Assembly: GCA_026874595.1 (NCBI GenBank)
Contig: CM049306.1
Coordinates: 24,977,519-25,041,518, forward strand
Source of the DNA: Sipunculus nudus
Lineage: Eukaryota; Annelida; Sipuncula; Golfingiida; Sipunculidae
Length of the DNA stretch: 64,000 nucleotides
Direction: 5' to 3'
The position numbers and the translations under genes were made by a program. This document shows positions 1-11,225 of this stretch, piece by piece. The notes beneath the pieces were generated by a model, which was not told the DNA's origin, did no database searches, and saw only the letters and a program-made list of their open reading frames with translations. How positions within the stretch are numbered: position 1 is the first letter of the stretch; every line of letters starts with the position of its first letter.

Positions 1-771
1 CATTTATAAGTGAACAAAAGTAATTTATCAGTCTTGATGCTCATTTGGGTGATCTGCATGACATTGTGCCCTAATATGGGGCTAGGGAGAGCTTTGTGAT
101 ACCATTACTGTAATTGTCAATAGCAGAAAATCCTCAGCTGAGAAAATGATATTATTGCTGTCATTTGGCAGTCTCAAAAATAGTGGTGAATATGCGTAAA
201 AATTGGATAAGAATTTTATCTCAGAGGGTGACAAACATGGTGGAGGTTTCACTTTGGAGTAAATAACTTAAAAAAAAGCTAATCTATTAACTAATAACTA
301 ATCTAAATTGAAGATAGTTAAATGCTGCAATACAAATATTCTCTTCCTTCAATTGTTAAAATACTGAGTTGGTGAATATTGTTCCCACTGTTCTATCTAA
401 ATATATTATGATCATGTTTATAATTCACACAAATTAGCAAATATCAAACTAATTTATGTACACTAGATATATATTTTTCTGTTTGCTAAATTTCAGTCAC
501 CTAATTTCAATGACTTAAGTTCAGGTATCTTAATAGATGTTTCAGGGCCTTCTTTCCTTAATGTGTAGTATGTTCTAAGTTCTAGGTCCAACGTTACAAT
601 ATGTGCAAATTTTTTAATGGGTGACTGGGGGTGGGGGGGGGGGGGGAAGATCCCATACCAAAAACCCCAACTTATGATAAATGATAAATAACTTTAAATA
701 ACAAATAAAATTTGGAATTTACAGGTCTTGGATCACAAGCTTAACATTGTGTAACATATATATTAATAATT
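1..771. other. AT-rich non-coding stretch
   Basis: No convincing coding potential or repeat family is seen. The only structure is a poly-G tract at about 626-646. It is probably intron or intergenic DNA. Confidence 0.5.
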
Positions 772-801
772 GTATCCGCCAAAACAGAGTTTTGCGGATA
801 C
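772..801 (-). repeat. Terminal hairpin of family B copy 1
   Basis: GTATCCGC and GCGGATAC face each other around a 14-base loop. The same arrangement closes the other B copy and, with GTATCCC/GGGGATAC, all three family C copies. Confidence 0.8.
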
Positions 802-1948
802 TATGTTTTCAGCTGCACACAGCCGCTGCCGCTGCCGCTGCCGAGTAGGTGTCAGGAGAACTCCTCTGTAACCGCTGTGCAGAATTTTACGAAACCCGGG
901 ATTATGTTCGGGTCACATGTGAACTGCTGCGCCCCGATTTTGTTTTGACCTCTGACCTTTCCTCTGCGCTCTGCGTCCGTTTGTGCCTCTGTTTCCACAC
1001 ATAAACCCACATATCTCGGGAACCGTTTGACCGATCAGGAAAATATTTTGCACAAATGTAGCCCTTGGAGAGCTTTATAACATACACAAAAAATGGTGGC
1101 GCCACCTGCAACCATGTTTGCACAGTGTCCATCTGTTCGTCTGCCTTGGGTTAAAATCACTCATATCTCTGCAGTGATTTGACTAATTCACCTGAAATTT
1201 GGCATGCGTATACATCCTGGATAGCTTTTCTGATTTTATGACAGGTGGCGCCACCTACATTCACGTTTACGCTGCAGACATCCAAGCTCATATCTCGGGA
1301 ACCGTTTGACCGATTGGGCCAAAATTTTGCATGTGTATAGATCTCACATAGCTCTTTATCATACGCAAAACTGGTGGCGCCACCTGCAGCCATTTTTGCA
1401 CAGCTCCTGTCTGTTTGTCTGCCATGGGAAAAAATCACTCATATCTCGGCAGTGGTTTGACATATCTGCCTAAAATTTTGCAGGTTTATACATCCCCGAC
1501 AGCTCTCTTGATTTTATGACAGGTGGCGCCACCTGCATTCTAGTTTATGCAGCAGACATCCAAGCTCATATCTTGGGAACCGTTTGCCTGATTGGGCCAA
1601 AGTTTTGCATGTATATAGTTCTCACATAGCTCTTTATCATACGCCACACTGGCTGTGCCACCTTCAACCATTTTTGCACAGCGTCCAACTGTTTGTCTGC
1701 CACGGGCTAAAATCACTCATAAACATATAGTGGTTTGACTTATCTGCCTCAAATTTTGCATATGTATACAACTTGGACGGCTTTCTGGATTTTGTGGTAG
1801 GTGGCGCAACCTACATACACCATTTGGCTGCAAACATCCATGCTAATATGCAACACTTTACTCTATTTCCCCTTGCCACTCAATCCATTCCTCACTTCAC
1901 CCGTTCCACTCTGATTTAGGCGGATACACGTAGTCGCTTGTCGACTAC
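772..1948 (-). mobile_element. Family B element, copy 1 (GTATCC-hairpin, GGTGGCGCCACC units)
   Basis: This 1.18 kb element is the reverse complement of the copy at 55708-56866, and the two align from end to end. Read on the minus strand it starts with a small hairpin GTAGTCG-ACAAG-CGACTAC (1930-1948). Tandem units follow, then a (CGG/CAG)-rich tract (about 822-843) and a terminal hairpin (772-801). GGTGGCGCCACC occurs exactly at 1095, 1244, 1373 and 1522. The spacing alternates between about 149 and 129 bases, so the basic unit is a dimer of about 278 bases. There is no ORF that looks like a transposase, so it is non-autonomous. The end structure and internal tandem units recall Helitron/Helentron-type interspersed elements, but that class assignment is inference. 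Confidence 0.75.
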
Positions 1949-2215
1949 CAGTATTCTAGTTATTGATTAATTTTGTTTTAGTTTGTTGAATTAATGCACA
2001 TGTTCTGCATGCTATATTTGTAGTTTTTAGCTGTAAAATACCAATGTTTAACATGATTATTTTATAATTAAATTTTAGAAATTTCACATAAGAGGTAAAA
2101 TTACAAAATAAATATGAAAGGAATCCAACCAATGATATTTTCATAGAATATGAAATAAATTCATAAAATATTAATTATTATTGACTTACAATGTTTTACA
2201 AATTCTTGGAATTAA

Positions 2216-2690
2216 TTAAAGTGTAATAGAAGCCAGCCTAGGAGTAGATTAGGATTCTGATCTGGGCTGGTCCAGTTTCAAATAAGTCCACCACAGGATT
2301 GTTAACCTGACCGGCCAAGATCAAAATTTTTATCTCGGCTGGCCCAGTTTAAAATCAGTCCACACCCGATTTAAATCCTGAAGTCTTCACCACAGGATTT
2401 TAATCTGGACCGGCCCAGATCAAAATTTTAATCTGGGCTGGCCTAGTTTAAAACTGGTCTGGCCCAGATTAGAATTTTGATCTGGGCCGGTCCAAATCAA
2501 AATTTTGATCTGGGCTGGCCCAGTTTTAAATTGGGCCAGATTCTAATCTGGGCCTCGACATATATATATGTCAAGGCCCAGGACCCCAATCTGGACCAAT
2601 CAGCCATTGGTCTTGACCAGTCCCAATCACAGTTCTGTCCAGTCCAAACCCAGATTGGGATCAGGTCCAGCTCAAATCCTGATTAAGACT
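2216..2690. repeat. Family G array (GATCTGGGCTGG-type units)
   Basis: This is a run of diverged short units built on GATCTGGGCTGGYCCAG and its complement. They are spaced irregularly at about 30-60 bases and occur in both orientations. The array is split by a near-perfect palindrome at 2549-2580. Related sequence recurs at 3760-3890, 4122-4480 and 19971-20075. The 69-residue ORF running through it is repeat-encoded and not a gene. Confidence 0.7.
2549..2580. repeat. 32-base palindrome at a family G junction
   Basis: TGGGCCTCGACATA is followed by TATA and TATGTCAAGGCCCA, with a single mismatched pair. The arms equal the terminal sequence of the family G element at 4122-4480. This looks like two family G ends meeting head to head. 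Confidence 0.75.
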
Positions 2691-3178
2691 GTGAAAGGAC
2701 AAAATACTGACTAATTGTGATTAAATTAAGGATAATTTCACCTGACTTCTGGCAACTCCAAACTGAAATCTGTAATTTCATCATATACAAGACAAATTTT
2801 ATTTACGTTGGTTAAGTTGTAAAATTGAATAGATACATTCCATAATTTTTGTAGGACAGAGATCTGACAGAAAAATTTAATTAATTGAATAAAGGAATTC
2901 TACTACCTTCATGGCACCACTTAACCTATAACCTATTAAAATATTTAAACTTGAAGGATGAATTTTTTCTGGCTTGTATTGAATAAAATAGAAACTTTTT
3001 ACATTTACCTTTCATATATATTTTCAATTTAAATATGTTAGACTTATATTCATTTAGACCGAATAACTAAGGAACACTGATAGTCAGTGCACTATTAACC
3101 CTGGTAACTGATATAAAATCAAGTCAATAATTAAATCTTTATCTAAAACAAAGAAAATTAAAAATTTTGTACATATGA
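2691..3178. other. AT-rich non-coding stretch
   Basis: I see no gene, RNA or repeat family here. Confidence 0.5.
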
Positions 3179-3622
3179 ATACTGAGGTTGGCTTCATATT
3201 CGTGAGGCTGAAATTTCGCGATTTTTCCATTTTTAATGTTTTGCGAGGGTTTCATTTTCGCGATCTCACAAGAACCTACTAGTATATCAAATCTTTGGCA
3301 AAACCATATACCTTTGTGTTTAATAAAATGAGAATAGGTCATGCGTTTGTGACATTTTCTTATATAATGATGGTCCAGTACACACAGCATAGGTGGTTTA
3401 GTTCAAATTTAAGGTTTAAATTTCCCTATACCTGCAAGGATGTAATTTATTAAAAAAATTCTCTCTGTTCTAACCTATTACCATACAAGTATTGATTACA
3501 CTAAATAAGAAGAACATTCTCAATTGGCCGATTATTCCCGAGGGTTTCATTTTCGCGATTATTTCCCATTCGTGAATATCGCGAAATTAAAACCCTCACG
3601 AACAAAAAGGCAACCACAGTAT
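3179..3622. mobile_element. Inverted-repeat element with TTCGTGAGG/TTTCGCGAT ends
   Basis: The left end (3179-3225) and the reverse complement of the right end (3577-3622) share TACTGWGGTTG, TTCGTGAGG and ATTTCGCGAT in the same order, giving imperfect terminal inverted repeats of about 45 bases. The ends can be read as TA-CTG...CAG-TA, so a TA target duplication (Tc1/mariner-like) is possible. GCGAGGGTTTCATTTTCGCG is repeated internally near 3242 and, almost identically, near 3539. A weaker relative lies near 23235-23290. There is no coding capacity. Confidence 0.7.
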
Positions 3623-3759
3623 TTTATCATTGTTTTATAATTAGAAAATGCCTTGTTGACATGTAGTTAACATGCAGACACATGCAGTCATAAGCTTTAT
3701 CAGGGGTATGGTAAGCCATAACATTGAACTGATCACACAGGAAGTCAATCTCTTTATTA

Positions 3760-3890
3760 TAATTTGAAGATCAGGATTTCGGCCAGACTGAAACCCAAAC
3801 AGGATTTGGTCCGTCCCAAATCCTAATTAGGAATTAATCTGGATCAATCACTGTTTTGTGTTGATTGGGATCTGGGCCTTGACATATACA
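3760..3890. repeat. Family G fragment
   Basis: This short piece carries GATCTGGGCCTTGACATATA at its right end, the same terminus as the element at 4122-4480. Internal pieces such as GGATTTGGTCC match the array at 2216-2690. No left terminus is recognisable, so it is probably truncated. Confidence 0.55.
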
Positions 3891-4121
3891 TCTATATATA
3901 TAAATTAAGGTTTTGATACTCAACTCATCTGCATACTTAGTCTCTTATTAATATAAAGTCAAGTTCATATGTCTGTATTAAAACAAAGGGGCCATTAGTA
4001 CAGCAGATGCTAAAATGATGAGCTTGGCTAGTACTAGTAGTATACCTGGCTATTTAAATCCGGTGACCAGAGTCATGCATGGTGTTCTAAAAATAAACTC
4101 TAATTATCATTGCTAATGCTT

Positions 4122-4480
4122 ATGTATATATATCAAGGCCCAGATTGCAATCTTACCAAATAAGTTGGTAAAACATCCAATGTTTCACTCCTGCGATAGA
4201 AAAAGCATGGATCGCAATATGGGCTGGTCAAGTTTAGGATTGTAATCTAGGCTGGACAGATCTAAGATCTGTCCAGCCAAGATTGCAATCCTGAAGCAAG
4301 AAAGACAGGATCACAATCTGGCTGGACTAAACTGCGATCGCAATCTGGGCTGGACGGATCTAAGATCTGGCCAGCCTGAATTGCAATCGCAGTTTGGGCC
4401 TGCCTGAAGTGCGATCGCAATTTGGGCTGGACAGATTTAAGATCCGTCCAGACAGCGATCTGGGCCTTAACATATATATG
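4122..4480. mobile_element. Family G inverted-repeat element
   Basis: The left end TATATATATCAAGGCCCAGA and the right end, read in reverse as CATATATATGTTAAGGCCC, form inverted repeats of about 22 bases. The interior is diverged tandem CTGGGCTGGACAGATCTAAG-type units in both orientations. This is the best-bounded copy of family G. No coding capacity is seen. Confidence 0.65.
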
Positions 4481-4538
4481 TCGATGGAAGAATGAGAATC
4501 TGATGTATATATATGTCGATGGAAGAATGAGAATCTGG
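4472..4538 (+). repeat. 35-base tandem duplication
   Basis: ATATATGTCGATGGAAGAAT and the bases that follow occur twice, 35 bases apart (GTCGATGG at 4480 and 4515). The duplication sits exactly where the family G element ends and the next inverted-repeat element begins. Confidence 0.8.
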
Positions 4539-4702
4539 GAAGATTTTGAAATTTCCCAGAAGAATGAGAATTCTCATTATTCTTGGGAGAGACTGGAATT
4601 CAGTTTTGAAATTCAAACCTGGGAAAACCTGTTCTTAATCTATCCTAATCTTCCCGAGATGATTTCTGATCTTCCCAGATTCTCATTCTCCCCTCGACAT
4701 AT
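4511..4702. mobile_element. 192-base element with 34-base terminal inverted repeats
   Basis: Bases 4511-4544 and the reverse complement of 4669-4702 match at 32 of 34 positions (outer part ATATGTCGATGG, inner part GAATCTGGGAAGAT). An internal near-palindrome at 4555-4587 (CCCAGAAGAATGAGAA against TTCTCATTATTCTTGGG) lies between them. The whole unit could fold into a long hairpin, typical of a MITE. The ORF crossing it is an artefact of the repeat. Confidence 0.85.
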
Positions 4703-7600
4703 TTATTTAACTAAGTTTGATGGCAACATCAAAAGCCTTGAGCCTTTAGCAAATGAAAATAAGCTCCATTCAACATGCAAAGATAGAAAAGTTTTGTTCA
4801 AGTATTAAACTGGCTGAAAATAATTTCAATGGGCTAGTTTTATAAAATATTAAATAGCAACTTCATAGATAATGAAAGCATTAACTTTCCTTCAGAGGTG
4901 CAATAATAATTGCTGGGTCCTAGCTGGCAGTGTGCACTTCAGCTGGGCAGACACATTCAACAAACATATCTGATAATGATACACCAGCCCAGTGCATCAG
5001 CTGTCTATCAAACCTCTAGATATAGAGAATAATGAAGAAATATTAATGATGGTCCTACCTCTGTGATCACAAGCCAGATGTTCAGTACAATCCCAGGTAA
5101 AGTTGTGAGTATCGTAGAATCCTGCACCAAAGGACCTGAAGACATAGAGAAATGTACTCAGTATTTATATAACAGATGCTAGGACCCACGAGGGCATGGT
5201 GTGATAGAACAGGCATTGAAAGGGTGGGGAACCAACCACAAACTCCCGCAAGCCAGCAATAAATAGTAGCAGCAAACGCTGTACACAGCACTGTGTTACC
5301 AGCCTGAGGGGAGGCAGGGTTAGTATATACACAGTACAAATCTTTGCACATACATGAGCAGCCCTGCTGTATGATAGGATGTTACATTACATACACCCAC
5401 TTACATGTCCTCCTATCACACCCCTCCCCCCCCCCCCCTATATACAATAATGCAGACCACAAACCACAGAGAGAGAGCACTTGATCTGATAAAACGTCCA
5501 TGTTCCCAGTGTTTATATTTCTGTGCATGTGACAATATTGACTTTATGTGTACTAGCTTTCAAGGATACATGCAATGGTTAATATTGACCAGAGTGTAAA
5601 GGTTACGTAAATCAGCTAATGTGTTGTTCAAATTAGATCATTATAATATATCCTTTGATCAAATGATACTAAGAAAAACTTTGTGTCATTTAAAAGACAA
5701 AAGGGTTTCTGCAATTTAATTTTTTAAAAGCTTTAAATAGTAAAATATTTATCAGCTTTAAAAGTTTCTTAATCAGATATTTAGGTAATCTGCTCCATGC
5801 ATTTGATATGGACTCATCCATAATTTAAAATGAAGATAGATCAAAGAAACAAAATTAATTTAAGTTTCAAAGAAATGCACTACATCTGAAGCTTAACAAT
5901 AATTAAAGCTTAACCATATTTAATCTTATACATATTTTTAAAGTAAAAGGTTCCATAACAGGCCTATTTTAAGATTAAAATAATATATTTAAATGTGATT
6001 TCTTACCCTTCCCCATATATAACCCTTTCAGCTGAATACATACTTGGACATATAACAATTCTTGAGTTAAAACTGAATAAACATATTTAATGACACTTTT
6101 TTCCTATATTTTACTATACTAAACATATCAAGCATTTTACATATAGTAGTAATTTGTAGTAATTTATAAGCCAGAATCATAAACTGAAACACAAAAGTAG
6201 TCTCAACCACAGATAAAGCTCAAATTAGGTTTTCTAATCACTAAATTCTCTTTTGCTGTTTAGAATATGACTGATGTACACTCCTTTTGACAATATTCTG
6301 TTTTTACTCACTTCTAGACCGCTGTTCACACACCACCATTAACCATGGTAACACTGATCAAAGCTCTCAGACCCTGACTGTATTTCAGCTGTGACAGTAA
6401 TTACAATATGCACAGACCATTCATGATTCAATATTTACTACCCTGTTAACAGGGCCTTTTACCGAGCTAAATAAACTGCTCTTATTATCCCTCATGGGAC
6501 AATACTCACTGTGTAAAATAATTCAATGATAAAAGCCATTTGTTTAATTGATACTTAACAATTCTAGGTTTATTCAAGTTTAAATATGGCCTAATTATTG
6601 TAATAAACTTCCCAGGTGATAACCTTATTTTACTGAACACAAACATTATATGTGTTTTATAAAAATATATATGTTATGCTTACTAGGTCGCCATGCAAGA
6701 ACAAAGTGTGAAAGATAAACATCAACATGATTTTAGATAGGATAATCACCTATCATCAATAGATAAGCAGTAGAAAGTGTTAACGATATGTTAACTTAAG
6801 GTGTTTGATATGTTGATATACCGGTGTATGTGAACATTTCCTCTATCATACCTTATCATCTGAAAATGTATTATTATAATGAAAAAGAATGTATTAAATT
6901 TATTTATTAATAAATATTAATATATTTCAGAAGATATCTTTATCATATTGATTAAATTGAATTAATTTTACATGTAGAAAGCAAAATATTGAACAGAAAG
7001 TAAAAATTATAATAATTACCTTAATTAAATAGAATTTTTTTATAAAAAAAAATATTATTTTTTAAAGATCATAAGTATTAAACCCGTTCACAATGATAGC
7101 ACAGCAGCATACAAACCTGTTGACTTTATTTAACAAAACACACATTCTTTGAATAAATAACAAAGGGCAGGAACATTTAACTACAAATTCACTGGAAGCC
7201 AGGCGGTAATAACAACTGTGAATAAATAAAAAATATATTAATATTAAACATCCAAATACAACTAATGATTCATATCACAAGCTGATTCCTGATTCTCTAC
7301 AATACACCATCACCAACTGATGCTGGGCCACAGGTAAGAAAAGCGAACTTCATCTGTAACTGAAACCCGATCACCATATGTGGGCAACGATAAAAAGACA
7401 GGTTCCTGACAACTGCAAGTCAATTACTAGCTGCTGCTCACAACCTACACCTGAGTCCCAGGACCAATACAGTAGAACATCAAATTAATTTTCATTTTTT
7501 TCTTAAATAATGTGCAGCCATAACTGCACAGAAATGATTAAACCATGCCAACAGCATTGGTTTGTTATTCTCACTTCTCAGAAACAGCTGAGCCCTTGTT
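4703..7600. other. Long AT-rich stretch without a recognised gene
   Basis: There is no repeat family that I can match elsewhere in the window. A poly-C run lies at about 5426-5439. Small ORFs, such as an 89-codon cysteine-rich one on the minus strand at 5082-5351, have no recognisable domain and no clear splice context. Very AT-rich DNA fills 5640-7100. Confidence 0.45.
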
Positions 7601-8305
7601 GAAGTACGCTCCTAAAGCAGCGTAAATCTTGCACTACTAAAGGAGCAACTGATTTTCACGCTGCCAGCTTTGACCGTTTATGATATATTTAGACACCAGA
7701 TGGTGGTTCGTTGTCCGCTGAAATAAACGTGCGTATGATGTGACAACCAGCCAATCAGATGCCAATAAACAAACACTCGACAGGCATCCTGGCTCCGCCC
7801 ATTGCTGTGCTTCAAGCGCCGCTTGATGAGTTTCCGGTCGAATTTAAAATTTCTCCCTCTGCATTCTCGCATCATCGACCGATTCGATTATGACATTATG
7901 ACTGTGTAAGCGTAGCCATGTATCTGTTGTCTGCATAACTGAAACAAGCCAGTGAGGTGTGCACGCAGCCTTTGTTGTTACGTTTCGTTTGAATTACAGC
8001 TCACCGGCCTAGCATCCTATGTTCCCGAGGCCCTAAGCAAACCATGTCAGAGGCAATTCTCTCTGAGCCTGTGGCCTGTTTAGACGGTTACGCGGGCGAT
8101 GAGCTGTCACTCAAAAAGAAATAAACATGATTGGCTCCGTGTGTTCCTCGCTTGGCTTTGTCTTCCAGCACAAGGTCTCATCTGATTGGACAAAAATACA
8201 GTGCTCCCCTCTGGTGTAGCAATTCAGGATACGAGGTCATAACAAACAGCGCCTTACGATATAGGTAGTAGCCCTATAGGTAAAGCGCTGTGTAAAGAGC
8301 GTATT
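7601..8305. promoter_or_regulatory. CpG-rich, CCAAT-bearing block (copy 1 of a duplicated segment)
   Basis: This is the most CpG-rich long block in the first half of the window. CCAAT-type motifs occur in both orientations (GCCAATCAG near 7750, GATTGGCTCC near 8128, CTGATTGGAC near 8180). A diverged second copy lies at 44371-44840 in the same orientation but lacks about 230 bases (about 7811-8045) present here. Many CpGs here read TpG or CpA in the other copy, as expected if this copy stayed unmethylated. It could be an active CpG promoter, possibly bidirectional, or simply a younger copy of a dispersed repeat. A 26-codon ORF in a reasonable start context (ACCATGTCAGAGG, ATG at 8044) lies inside and cannot be judged. 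Confidence 0.4.
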
Positions 8306-8320
8306 GTTGAAGGAGAAACC

Positions 8321-8775
8321 AACTCTTTGGATAAACACTGGCCAACTGATTTTCTATTGATACATATGTACTGTATGTTTCTCTCTTGATTTCTTGGAAT
8401 AAATACTGGCCAACTGATTTTCTTATGATATGTACTGTGTGTTTTTCTGTAGATTTCTCGGGTTAAATGCTGGCCAACTGATTTTTAATTATGTGTAATG
8501 TGCGTTTTTCTGTCAATTTCTTGGGATAAATGCTGGGTAACTGATTTCTATTGATATGTACTGTATGTTTCTCTGTTGATTTCTTGGGATAAATGCTGGC
8601 TAACTGATTTTCTATTGATATGTACTGCATGTTTCCCTGCTGATTTCTTTGGATAAATGCTGGCCAACTGATTTTCTATTGATATGTACTATTTGTTTCT
8701 CTTTTGATTTCTTGGGATAAATGCTGGCCAACTGATTTTCTATTGATATCTACTGTTGGTTTCTCAGTGGGTTTC
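8321..8775. repeat. 64-base minisatellite, about seven copies
   Basis: Seven head-to-tail units of about 64 bases carry the conserved blocks TGCTGGCCAACTGATTTTC, TATTGATATGTACTG and GATTTCTTGGGATAAA. Units differ by scattered substitutions and small indels. The array directly abuts the CpG-rich block, which is not followed by this array in its second copy. Confidence 0.9.
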
Positions 8776-9414
8776 TTTTTTTTACCTATTACTTGTATAA
8801 TATACAATTAAACTGTGAATATGGAGCACACTATGCAAGGTGGACAAAGTTACATATTTTTGTAAGGGCAAGTTCAAATTTATGTAGAGCAGGTAAAAGC
8901 TATGTGTTACTTTCCGGATGGGGCAAGCCCTTTTAAAAGTTAACGTCATGCCCTTCTGTGCACAACACATGCTGAAAGCATGATTAAGGGAACCAGGTAT
9001 TGGTATCCCGGTAGTCCATCTAGATTTGATTATTTTCAGCAAAAAATTTATGTATTCACAATCTGATGTGATACTGAATATATACTTTTTCATAATGATT
9101 TTATGCTTCAAACATGCACTTTAGTTTCATGGTAAGTGGATGATAGGGTAAATGGGCACTTTGAATACTTTCAAATGAAGATCCAATACACTGCTTTATC
9201 TAGTTATAAGGAACTAGTTAGTGTTCTTGACAACATTATATCATTTCCTCCAAGGAGTAAATAATCACCCCTGGAATATTTCATCAAAAATCTTGTTGCA
9301 TGCATGAAAATTACATAAACAGGGAAGGTAACAAATTTGTTTATGGGGCCAAAACACCTCTCTGACCTTTATAAACTAAGGAAATCCTTTGGAGCTTTTA
9401 TAAAAAGGACCAGA
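8776..9414. other. AT-rich stretch, nothing recognised
   Basis: I find no supported gene or shared repeat. A 109-codon minus-strand ORF at 8782-9111 has no visible domain or convincing splice sites. Confidence 0.4.
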
Positions 9415-9765
9415 AAATGTGGATATCACCACACACAGGCTGTTTTGTTTTGTATTTATCAACATGTTCATAAATTGGGTGGGCCCGCCAAAATAATAAA
9501 AACAAATTCAACAGGGGCATCTGGCAGCAAGTCAGGTAAGCCAGAGTTTTACAAATGGTGGTTTGCAACAAGTAGCCTCTGCATATATGTGCAACCTAAC
9601 ATCTTAGGTTAATTTTTTTCTGATTTGTCAACTTTGCTGTGTACATACATGTTGATAAACAAGTTCATACATCCTTCACAAAGGCGTTATAAGAACTTTT
9701 CACAAACAAAATTACCCTCAGATAATAAAAATATCTAAAGAGGAAGCCAGAAATCACATAAATTC
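9415..9765 (+). repeat. Dispersed repeat R, copy 1
   Basis: This matches 46344-46680 and 18240-18545 in the same orientation. Shared landmarks in order are CCGCCAAAATAATAAAAAC, ATTCAACAGGGGCATCTG, TTTGCAAC, ATATGTGCAACC, GTTGATAAACAAG and CACAAAGGCGTTATAAGAAC. It is diverged and has no coding capacity or recognisable ends. Confidence 0.65.
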
Positions 9766-9886
9766 TTTTTCAAACGGTGTGAAGTCCCAGAACTGCAATG
9801 GCCAAAACAACCAAACAGCAAGATAACACAATGTCCTTATTGGCCTTCATCAGGTTCCCCCAAAATTTTAGGCTTTATACTTTTAA

Positions 9887-10093
9887 TCCCAACATGCACT
9901 TGCACCAGCATATATTGGTGAAACAGTCGAGCGTTACCAACAAGTCTTAAGATCAGCCTCTTATGTACAGTTAAAAGTTCCCAAATCATGGATGATTAAA
10001 TATGGAAACAGATCCTTTGGAACTTTATTATGGAAAGGACTTCCTAGTCACATCAAAGAGGAACTCTTATTTTTCATTTTTAAGAAATTTTAA
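9887..10093 (+). pseudogene. Remnant of the C-terminal end of a non-LTR retrotransposon polymerase ORF
   Basis: The frame starting at 9887 reads PAYIGETVERY, LRSAS, LKVP, YGNRSFG, LLWKGLPSHIKEE, then a stop at 10091. The order P-Y, LRS, VP, YG-RSF and LW-LPSHI is the pattern found after the reverse-transcriptase domain in many LINE-type ORF2 proteins of invertebrates. Only about 68 codons survive, with a stop upstream (9884) and two stops just downstream. No catalytic core is present and the piece is dead. Identification rests on this motif pattern alone. Confidence 0.6.
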
Positions 10094-11225
10094 AGACTAT
10101 CTTTTTAAACAAGTATATTTCAATTAATTGTATATCTTTTTGTAGTATTTTATGTTCTTAGTATATACATTTTACTCATTATACAGCGCCTTTCAGCATG
10201 TTTTAGAATACTAGAATTTACCCATATCAGTACCTGCATCCACACTTTTCTTAAATTATGAGTAAGCACTGACATGGCATGCGCGTTTGAAATGCACTGA
10301 CACAAATTGGGGACATGTTGCCGATTTGGCGAGGGGTGAGATGTTCCCGGTCTAAATTCGTCCCAGCGGTCAAGCCACAACAACATTCATTTGTGTTGAC
10401 TTTAGCGGACTGCTTATAAAAGGCCGACACGTAGTGAATGTTTGGCAGACTATGTCAGGTTTGATTTGATTGGTTAGCAAGAGGAGATTCAGGACGACGT
10501 GGGCGCACAATGTGAGAATGGCCATGGCACACCGCACGTATTAAACCCATAATATTTTTATTGATTTTGAGGCCATTTCTTTACCAAACGCCTAAAAAAT
10601 ATAAACTCGTTCTTCCCCGGACCAAGATGCACCCTCCCATGAAGTTTGACCACCGTGCGATCCCTAGCGTGCGAATGAATCCTGACAGACAAACAGATTC
10701 CCGTGAATTATAGTATGATGAATAGGGTGCTTTAGATATGCTGTATATTAATATTAAAGTCTTGGAATATTTCATTAAGGATTGAGCAATAACAAAAAGA
10801 GAGTAGCACTAAAATTTACCACCATGTCTGTCATATTCTTAAACAAAATTAACCTGAACAGGAGTGCAGATACCAGAGATATTGGAAAATCATGTATTCA
10901 CAGCTAGGAAACTGGGTCAAAGCCATGGGTTAATTACTGACCAAGCTAGACATGTCAAGTCAGAACATATGGTGAAAGGAGAGCTGCCAGTCTGTACCTC
11001 TGTCCACCTAGATCCATCAGTCTCCCTGAGTCATCCATAGAATACATTTCCATTAATATGAGGATGGCACACTCAAGGTCTTTGATGTTGACTCAGACAG
11101 AGAGTCCCTGGGTGTTGCCCTGTTCATCTGAGGCCACACATCCACAGTCACATAACAAGGACAACAAGAACTGTACTCAGCAGAGTACTCCTAGAACTTC
11201 CCCAACTGAGGCAAAACTATCTTAA
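10094..11225. other. Non-coding stretch with a CpG-containing, TATA-like patch
   Basis: Between about 10260 and 10680 CpGs are frequent for this window. A TATAAAAGGC motif lies at about 10415 and a CCAAT-type GATTGGTTAG near 10470. A 78-codon minus-strand ORF (10150-10386) begins about 50 bases from the TATA-like site and has no recognisable domain. A promoter is possible but unproven. The rest shows nothing. Confidence 0.3.

Noticed and set aside
5082-5351. 89-codon cysteine-containing minus-strand ORF
   Set aside because: No signal peptide, domain or splice context could be recognised. Length is within chance for this base composition.
7678-7875. 65-codon minus-strand ORF with a basic N-terminus
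   Set aside because: It lies in the duplicated CpG-rich block and is not preserved in the second copy. It is more likely promoter or repeat DNA.
8321-8775. Regular repeats that might be taken for a CRISPR array
   Set aside because: Units are head-to-tail with no unique spacers, and the genome is eukaryotic. It is a minisatellite.
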